Shown: positions 58,996-64,000 of the stretch, in pieces | Position numbering within the stretch: the stretch's first letter is position 1 | Layout: every line of letters starts with the position of its first letter | Source of the DNA: Streptomyces sp. NBC_01460 | GTDB taxonomy: Bacteria; Actinomycetota; Actinomycetes; Streptomycetales; Streptomycetaceae | DNA: 64,000 bases | Assembly (NCBI RefSeq): GCF_036227405.1 | Contig: NZ_CP109473.1 | Location: 310,001-374,000, forward strand | Direction: 5' to 3' | Program-made: the position numbers and the translations under genes | The notes under the pieces: generated by a model | Told to the model about the DNA's origin: nothing | The model's database searches: none | The model's input: the letters and a program-made list of their open reading frames with translations, nothing else

Positions 58996-60854
58996 CCGCC
59001 GCCCAGTTGCCGGCCGTCGCGCCGGAGGTCACGGCCACCCTGGTGGAAGACCTCTCGCCCCGGCTGCGCAAGCGGCTGGACGCGGCGGTCACCAAACTCG
59101 CCGCCCGCCCGGTGCACCGGGACGGGGACACCGTGACGATCGCCGTAGACGACGAGACCGATCTGCGCCTGCACGCCCCGGGCGGTGTGGTGGCGACGGC
59201 GGACGCCATCACCTGTGGCTGTCTCCTCTCGCCGGCGTGTGTCCACCGGGCGGCTGCCGCCTGCGCCGCACCCGCGGCGGACCCGCCCGCCGAGGCCGCC
59301 GGGCAACCAGAGGCGACGGCAACCGAATCCGCACCGCATCCCGACAACGCACCCCACGACCACGCACCGCATCCTGACCACGCACCGCACCACGTCACCA
59401 CCGACACCGGCACCGACGCGGCACCCGATGTGGCGAGCCCGGCGCAGTGCGCCGCGGCCGAGGCCCTGCGGTCGGCGGCCGCCGCCGTGCTGGAAGCCGG
59501 CGTCGACGGCGCCGGCGCCGTCGCCCAAGCGGCACTCCTCCGCGCCGCGCACACCGCCCGGCTCCAGCACCTGCCGCGCGCCGCGGGCGCCGCGCTGTCC
59601 GTCGTCACACTGCTGCGCGCGGCCCGCGCCGGGGACCCGTCCTACCGCACCGCCGACCTCGTCACGGCCCTGGCCGAACTCCTGGGAACGGCGCACCGGC
59701 TGGGCAGCGCCTCCGGGGACGAGCTGGACGCCGTCAAGGGCAGGGCACGCCGCCCGTACAGCCCGGACGGCTCGTTGCGGCTGTACGGACTGTTCACGGA
59801 GCCCGTGGTCACCGCCTCGGGGCACGGCGGCGCCCGTACCTGGGTCGTCGGACCCGACGGCCGGCTCTGCACGGTCGGCGACGTGGCGCCCGGAGGAGTC
59901 GGGCGCGCCCTGGGCGTGGCCGACCGGGCCGTGCGCCTCGGGGAGAGCGCGCTCACCCACCGGGAGCTGGGCCGGGCCGGCCTGGCGGTCTCGGGTGCGA
60001 CGGTCTCGCCGGACGGAAGACTCGGTGCGGGGAAGGGCGTCAAGGCAGTCACCGCCCGGGGCACGGCATGGACGGAGCCGCCGCTCGCCGCCCTGTGGGA
60101 GACACCGCCGTTCCAGCAGGCCACCCGGGCCCTGCGGTCCGTCTCCCGGTACGCGGACCCGGACGGCGGCGGCAGCGATCTGCTCTTCCTCGACGTCGAC
60201 CTGCACGGCACCGTACGGGAGCCGGGCGGCACCTGTCTGCTCGCGTGGTGCGACGGTGGCGTCGCCGTCCGGCTCACGGTCGCCGACGACGATCCCGCGC
60301 TGGCCCACCGGGACAACCTGATGCTGCTGGCCTCGGCACCGGGGACCCGTCTGCGGATCATCGGCCGCCTCGTACCGGCGCTCCACCCGAGGCTCGCCCT
60401 CCTCGCCTGCTCGCACCCCACCGGTGAGGGCACGATCGATCTGGGCTTCGACCGGCTGCGCCGCGCGGACCTGCCCGTCCCGGACGCCCGCGTGGAACCC
60501 GTCCGGCACGAGCCCGTCGATTCCGGCGCAGGATCGCCCCTGCATCTCCTGGAGCGCCGGGTCGAGCAGACGGTGACCGCGGGCCGCGCCGCCCTCGGCC
60601 TGCTCGGCGACGTCTCCGCCGGGACCCGACGCCTCCGCCGCGCGGGCCTTCCCACGGCCGCCGGCCTTCTTGCCGTCCTGCGTGCCTCGGCGGCCCGACG
60701 GGAACGCGACCCCTTCGGCCGCCTCCTCCCCGCCGACACCGACGGCTTCGCCACCCACTGGCTCGCCGCCGCCCGCTACACATCCGCTGTATCCGAGTCG
60801 CTGTGCGCGGCAGCCTGGGAACCTGCGCAGGGAGGTACGACCAGGTCGCGGTAG
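58992..60854 (+). CDS. SWIM zinc-finger protein closing the operon
   Basis: This 620-residue protein has an N-terminal SWIM zinc finger with ligands C75, C77, C83 and H85 (CxCx5CxH). A Pro/Ala then His/Asp/Pro-rich segment (about 95-145, with APHPDHAPHH) follows. The remaining 450 residues (about 150-620) are a mixed alpha/beta region of unknown function. SWIM fingers bind DNA or protein, and E. coli YehQ, in the related cluster, also has one. The ATG at 58992 overlaps the previous stop. A hairpin at 60942-60963 likely ends the operon. Confidence 0.85.
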   Translation: MTAAQLPAVAPEVTATLVEDLSPRLRKRLDAAVTKLAARPVHRDGDTVTIAVDDETDLRLHAPGGVVATADAITCGCLLSPACVHRAAAACAAPAADPPAEAAGQPEATATESAPHPDNAPHDHAPHPDHAPHHVTTDTGTDAAPDVASPAQCAAAEALRSAAAAVLEAGVDGAGAVAQAALLRAAHTARLQHLPRAAGAALSVVTLLRAARAGDPSYRTADLVTALAELLGTAHRLGSASGDELDAVKGRARRPYSPDGSLRLYGLFTEPVVTASGHGGARTWVVGPDGRLCTVGDVAPGGVGRALGVADRAVRLGESALTHRELGRAGLAVSGATVSPDGRLGAGKGVKAVTARGTAWTEPPLAALWETPPFQQATRALRSVSRYADPDGGGSDLLFLDVDLHGTVREPGGTCLLAWCDGGVAVRLTVADDDPALAHRDNLMLLASAPGTRLRIIGRLVPALHPRLALLACSHPTGEGTIDLGFDRLRRADLPVPDARVEPVRHEPVDSGAGSPLHLLERRVEQTVTAGRAALGLLGDVSAGTRRLRRAGLPTAAGLLAVLRASAARRERDPFGRLLPADTDGFATHWLAAARYTSAVSESLCAAAWEPAQGGTTRSR

Positions 60855-60941
60855 CAGCAGACGGGCGATCGGCACGGAGGCCGAGGCGGTCGGTCCCGTC
60901 TGTTCCTGTGGGAACACCGGCTGTCCGGAGGCCCTTCGGCG

Positions 60942-60963
60942 GGCGCCCCCGGCGAGGGGCGCC
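60942..60963 (+). terminator. Probable operon terminator
   Basis: GGCGCCCC (60942-60949) pairs with GGGGCGCC (60956-60963) across six bases, about 90 bases after the SWIM gene stop. A smaller hairpin, TGTTCC-TGTG-GGAACA, is at 60901-60916. Confidence 0.6.
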
Positions 60964-61016
60964 ACGGAGTGCGCGTCCGGCAGCGACCCACGAGCGTCAC
61001 CCCGGCCGGGAGGCCG

Positions 61017-62090
61017 TCAGTGGCGGGGAGCCGGATACGACGTGGGCAGAGGCATTCCCCGGGCGGCCATGATGTCCCGCACGCGGTCGGGGTAGTCGGT
61101 GATGATGCCGTCGATCCCCATGTCCATGAGTGCCTCGACGGTGGCGGGGTCGTCACAGGTCCAGGGGATGACCTTCAGGCCACGCCGGTGTGCGTCACGG
61201 ATCATCCGGGTGTCGGGGTAGAACCGGAATCCGGGGTCCGCGACCGTACCGTTCTGCGGGAATCCGTAGTTCGGGGACAGCGCGGTCACCCCGGGGATCG
61301 AAGCGGCGGCCCTGACGAAGTCACCGTCGTAGTCGTCGGCGTCGATCCCTCCGAGCCAGGGGGACGCTCCGTCCTTCCCCACCTGAAGGAAGTCGTAGTT
61401 GGTCAGCGCCACCAGGGGGTAGGACGGCGCGAGCCGGTGCATCTCCTTCAGCGCCCCCCAGTCGAAGGACTGGACGGACACCTGCTTCTCGACGCCGGAC
61501 CGGTGGATCTCCTCGTGGACGCGTCGTACGAACAGCTTCCGCGGAGCGGTCTGCTCGGGTGCCCCGGCCTCCACCTTCGTCTCGATGTTCAGCTTGACGC
61601 GCTTGGCGCGGTAGCTCTTCACCAGGTCGAGTACGTCCCTGAGCTCGACCATGCGGAAGCCCTTGATCTGCTCCTGCTCCGGATGGCCGGGAAGCTGCTG
61701 GTAGCCGCAGTCCATGCTCTTGATCTGGGCGAGGGTCAGGTCCTTGATGTACTTGCCGACGTACGGGTACATCGGGTCGCCGGGCGTCAGCGGACCGGTG
61801 TCCTGGCACTTCTGGGCGCTGACCTGCCGGTCGTGGTTCACGACCACACGGCGGTCCTTGGTGATCTGGGTGTCCAGCTCCAGCGTGCTGACGCCCAGGC
61901 GTATCGCCTTGCCGAAGCCCTCGAGGGACTCCTCCGTGGTCAGCCCGAGGCCTCCTCGGTGGGCCTGCAGGTCGAACGCGGACCGAGGGGCCGGCTCGTG
62001 CTCGCGGGGAGCTCCGGCCGCCTGCGCGGTCGCCGGGAGAGCGAGGGCGGGAAGCAGGGCCAGGGCGGCGGCTGTGTGCCTCAGGGACAT
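61017..62090 (-). CDS. Secreted glycerophosphodiester phosphodiesterase
   Basis: This 357-residue protein has a signal peptide (MSLRHTAAALALLPALALP, cleavage near AQA) and a GDPD TIM-barrel. Catalytic and metal motifs are QAHRGG, ELDTQITKDRRVVVNHD and a later KLNIETK strand. It hydrolyses glycerophosphodiesters to glycerol-3-phosphate and an alcohol, probably to scavenge phosphorus outside the cell. ATG at 62090 has GAGG six bases upstream. It converges with the SWIM gene and is divergent from the RNA phosphodiesterase gene. Confidence 0.9.
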   Translation of the reverse strand: MSLRHTAAALALLPALALPATAQAAGAPREHEPAPRSAFDLQAHRGGLGLTTEESLEGFGKAIRLGVSTLELDTQITKDRRVVVNHDRQVSAQKCQDTGPLTPGDPMYPYVGKYIKDLTLAQIKSMDCGYQQLPGHPEQEQIKGFRMVELRDVLDLVKSYRAKRVKLNIETKVEAGAPEQTAPRKLFVRRVHEEIHRSGVEKQVSVQSFDWGALKEMHRLAPSYPLVALTNYDFLQVGKDGASPWLGGIDADDYDGDFVRAAASIPGVTALSPNYGFPQNGTVADPGFRFYPDTRMIRDAHRRGLKVIPWTCDDPATVEALMDMGIDGIITDYPDRVRDIMAARGMPLPTSYPAPRH

Positions 62091-62296
62091 GTGGGCCTCG
62101 TCTGTTGCATCGGATGGACGCCGGGAAGCCAATCCTGCGGATTCGGCCCGGACGCGGCCCACGTGTGAGGAGATCGTGAATGTCCGGGGAACGCTCGCCC
62201 GCCCTCGGGATCGCACGACCGCTCCGGCCCGGAGCCGGCCACAGGAGTGCGGGCCCGGGCGTTCGCCCCGGCGGCCCGGATGGTACGAAGTCCGGT

Positions 62297-62893
62297 GTGA
62301 ACGAACAGAACCGGTCCGCCACCGTTCGCGTGTTCATCGCCCTCGCCCCGCCCGACCACGCGAAGGACGAACTCGCCCGGGTGCTGCGCCCCGCCTATGA
62401 CACGCACCCCCGTATGCGGTGGAACCGCATCGAGGACTGGCACATCACCCTGGCGTTCCTCGGGGAGCTTCCCGCCGTGACCGTGCCGCTCCTCCGTAGG
62501 CCCCTCGCCGGCCTCGCGGCAGCCCGCCAGCCGCTCCGCCTGGCCTTGCGTGGCGGTGGAGCCTTCGACGACCGGGTGGTGTGGAGCGGGATCGACGGCG
62601 ACCTCGACGGACTGCACACCCTCGCGGCGGATGTGCGCACCGTGGTGAGGGGGTGCGGCGTCGCCTTCCCGGACCGCCCCCTGCGCCCCCATCTGACACT
62701 GGCCCGCGCCCGGCGGGGCGACCGGTCCTCGGCCACGGAGATCGCTGCGGGCCTCGCCGGTTTCAGCGGCCTGCGGTGGCCCACCGAACGTCTGCACCTG
62801 GTCGGGAGCAATGCCGGCCGGAGCAGCGGACCGATCCACTACGGCGACATCGAGGCCTGGGCCCTCGGCGGCGGGACCGGCACACCCTCCTGA
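62297..62893 (+). CDS. thpR: RNA 2',3'-cyclic phosphodiesterase (2H family)
   Basis: This 198-residue protein has the two HxTx motifs of the 2H phosphoesterase family, WHITLAFLG and RPHLTLARA, with VRVFIALAPPD as the first strand. ThpR-type enzymes open 2',3'-cyclic phosphates at RNA ends to 2'-phosphates. The length is normal for the family. The GTG at 62297 gives the conserved start; the ribosome site is weak and an upstream extension of about 40 residues is not conserved in character. Confidence 0.88.
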   Translation: MNEQNRSATVRVFIALAPPDHAKDELARVLRPAYDTHPRMRWNRIEDWHITLAFLGELPAVTVPLLRRPLAGLAAARQPLRLALRGGGAFDDRVVWSGIDGDLDGLHTLAADVRTVVRGCGVAFPDRPLRPHLTLARARRGDRSSATEIAAGLAGFSGLRWPTERLHLVGSNAGRSSGPIHYGDIEAWALGGGTGTPS

Positions 62894-62948
62894 GGGTCCG
62901 CCCCCGACGCACCCGACGTCGCGGAGCTCCGTGGCCGAACCCCTCCGG

Positions 62949-63341
62949 TCAGGGGGTTTCGAGGCCTTCCGCCGAGTCACCGGGCCGCACGATCCGGTGC
63001 AGCGCCTCGGCCGTGGTCGACAGAGTGGGTATCACGTGAACGACCCCCGTGATGTCCAGCAGTCTCGTCAGGTGGGGTGGCGCGGCAGCCAAGGACAGGG
63101 AGCCGTGGCGGTCCTTGGCGTAGCGCAGGATGCTGATCATGGTGTTGAGGCCGGAGGAGTCGCAGAATTCGACGGGCGCCAGATCGAGGACGAGATGCGG
63201 TCTCCCCTCCCTGATGAGCTCCAGAGCTCTGGTCCGCAGGACAGGCGCACTGTCCACGTCGATCTCACCGGAGACGTGGAGGACCGCGATCGAGTCCGCC
63301 GGGTGCCGGACGGTGAGAATGAGGGGCGAGCTGTGCGTCAT
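62949..63341 (-). CDS. STAS-domain anti-sigma factor antagonist
   Basis: This 130-residue protein is a single STAS domain like SpoIIAA, RsbV or BldG: IAVLHVSGEIDVDSAP, LVLDLAPVEFCDSSGLNTMI, and a hydrophobic strand/helix end. The regulatory serine is S62 or S63 in CDSSGLN. Unphosphorylated, it should bind an anti-sigma kinase and free a sigma factor; the PP2C phosphatase at 33-34 kb is a possible partner. ATG at 63341 has GGAG about 11 bases upstream. A SigB-type promoter lies about 95 bases upstream. Confidence 0.88.
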   Translation of the reverse strand: MTHSSPLILTVRHPADSIAVLHVSGEIDVDSAPVLRTRALELIREGRPHLVLDLAPVEFCDSSGLNTMISILRYAKDRHGSLSLAAAPPHLTRLLDITGVVHVIPTLSTTAEALHRIVRPGDSAEGLETP

Positions 63342-63436
63342 GGGTGTCAGTGCTCCAGGCCGGTGGGCGGTCGCCGTCCCGGCAGGAGCGGCGGTGACCG
63401 CTGGAAGATCACGCATCGTAGGTCGACTGCAAAACC

Positions 63437-63462
63437 GTACCCCATGGCAACTATTGTCATGC
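63437..63462 (-). promoter_or_regulatory. Stress-sigma (SigB-like) promoter for the STAS gene
   Basis: On the minus strand GCAT (63462-63459), a 16-base spacer, then GGGTAC (63442-63437) fits the GNNT-N14-16-GGGTAC/T consensus of Streptomyces SigB-like factors. The remaining 63342-63652 region has no gene; a second GGGTAC on the plus strand at 63511-63516 lacks a good -35. Confidence 0.6.
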
Positions 63463-63652
63463 GGAAACATACCGGGGCCGATCGCGACCTCCGAAGCCTG
63501 TGACTGACAGGGGTACGATATTCGGGGCGACCAGCGTGCCTCGGAACCTTTGTCCTGGCTTTCCATACGAGCGCATCAAATGCCCGGCTCGTTTGCTCGG
63601 TCCGGTGGCCAGACGGACGAGTGGGACGATTCCGGATCGGAGTGTCATCAAC

Positions 63653-64000
63653 ATGGGCCTGAGCCCCGAACCCGACCACCGGTCCAGGGACATGGCCCGC
63701 GAGGGTTCCGAGTTCGTCGAACTCCTGGAAGTCCTCTGGGAGCACGGCCGCGACGCCGTCCCGACAGGCCCGGTCTCCCCCTCCCAGCTCCGCGTGCTGT
63801 ACACGCTCGACCGGGAGGAGGGCATCAACCTGCGGATGCTCGCCGAGGCCCTGGGATCGGCCTCCCCCTCGGTCAGCCGGCTGTGCGACCGCCTGCAGGC
63901 CACCGGCCTGGTGGAACGCGCACCCAGCCCGGTGAGCCGGAGGGAGCTGGAGCTCCGGCTGACCAGTCACGGCAAGGCATACCTCGTCGATCTGCGTATG
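63653..64000 (+). CDS. MarR-family regulator, truncated by the window edge
   Basis: The first 116 residues are visible and the frame is still open at base 64000. A MarR winged helix is clear: SPSQLRVLYTLDREEGINLRMLAEAL, then SASPSVSRLCDRLQATGLVER as recognition helix, and a wing with SPVSRRELELRLTSHGKAYL. ATG at 63653 follows GGAG (63639-63642) by ten bases. It is divergent from the STAS gene; ligand and targets are unknown. Confidence 0.88.
   Translation, partial: MGLSPEPDHRSRDMAREGSEFVELLEVLWEHGRDAVPTGPVSPSQLRVLYTLDREEGINLRMLAEALGSASPSVSRLCDRLQATGLVERAPSPVSRRELELRLTSHGKAYLVDLRM

Noticed and set aside
1..64000. Search by eye for CRISPR arrays, tRNA genes, insertion sequences and attachment sites
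   Set aside because: No regular spaced repeats, cloverleaf-like sequences, transposase motifs or long terminal repeats were seen; a tRNAscan or ISfinder run could still find degenerate cases.

Overview
This window is about 72% G+C, with strong G/C bias at third codon positions, frequent GTG starts, twin-arginine and lipoprotein signals, and families typical of Streptomyces (CGNR, DUF4132, DUF1838, DUF6355, GPP34, CebR-type operators). It reads as chromosomal sequence of a Streptomyces or close relative. No rRNA, tRNA, CRISPR array, insertion sequence or prophage was recognised. The last gene runs off the right edge.

Region 1 (1-4.7 kb) holds a Tat-exported epoxide-hydrolase-like enzyme, a CGNR zinc-finger regulator, a coiled-coil/winged-helix protein, a probably leaderless Nudix-like protein and an ArsR-type regulator. 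Region 2 (4.9-9.2 kb) has three neighbouring secreted proteins (an M23 peptidase, a serine hydrolase and an uncharacterised protein) ending in the same ~77-residue SH3-like wall-binding domain, followed by a RidA-like protein.

Region 3 (9.2-27.4 kb) is a plant-polysaccharide locus. A divergent pair, GH12-ricin/clan-A hydrolase on one side and GH5-FN3-CBM32 on the other, carries a CebR-type box upstream of each arm. Next to it is a minus-strand operon of solute-binding protein, two permeases, GH43 and a LacI regulator, with no ATPase of its own. Opposite lie two GH26-like enzymes. LacI-type palindromes sit in the shared promoter region. An FG-GAP protein and a peptidoglycan-binding protein close the block.

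Region 4 (27.4-30.2 kb) is a resistance-like cassette: a TetR repressor with two strong operators, a decayed stub of an FAD monooxygenase, a Vat-type acetyltransferase and an erythromycin-esterase homologue. Region 5 (30.4-47.5 kb) is a mixed stretch: amino-acid permease, PP2C phosphatase, RibD-like reductase, small kinase, methyltransferase/TetR pair with a shared operator, purple-acid-phosphatase-like enzyme, alcohol dehydrogenase, GPP34, DUF1838, a leucine-rich-repeat-variant protein and an imine-reductase-like/HxlR pair.

Region 6 (47.7-60.9 kb) is the most striking part: a 13.2 kb five-gene operon of a DUF4132 protein, a 1748-residue unrecognised protein, a MoxR-type AAA ATPase, a DUF5682-vWA fusion and a SWIM zinc-finger protein. 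Three junctions are ATGA overlaps and the fourth is a 3-base gap. The set resembles the poorly understood yehI/L/M/P/Q genes of Escherichia coli, but the DUF5682 and vWA parts are fused and a giant subunit is added. Region 7 (61-64 kb) has a glycerophosphodiesterase, an RNA 2',3'-cyclic phosphodiesterase, an anti-anti-sigma factor with a stress-sigma-type promoter, and the start of a MarR regulator.
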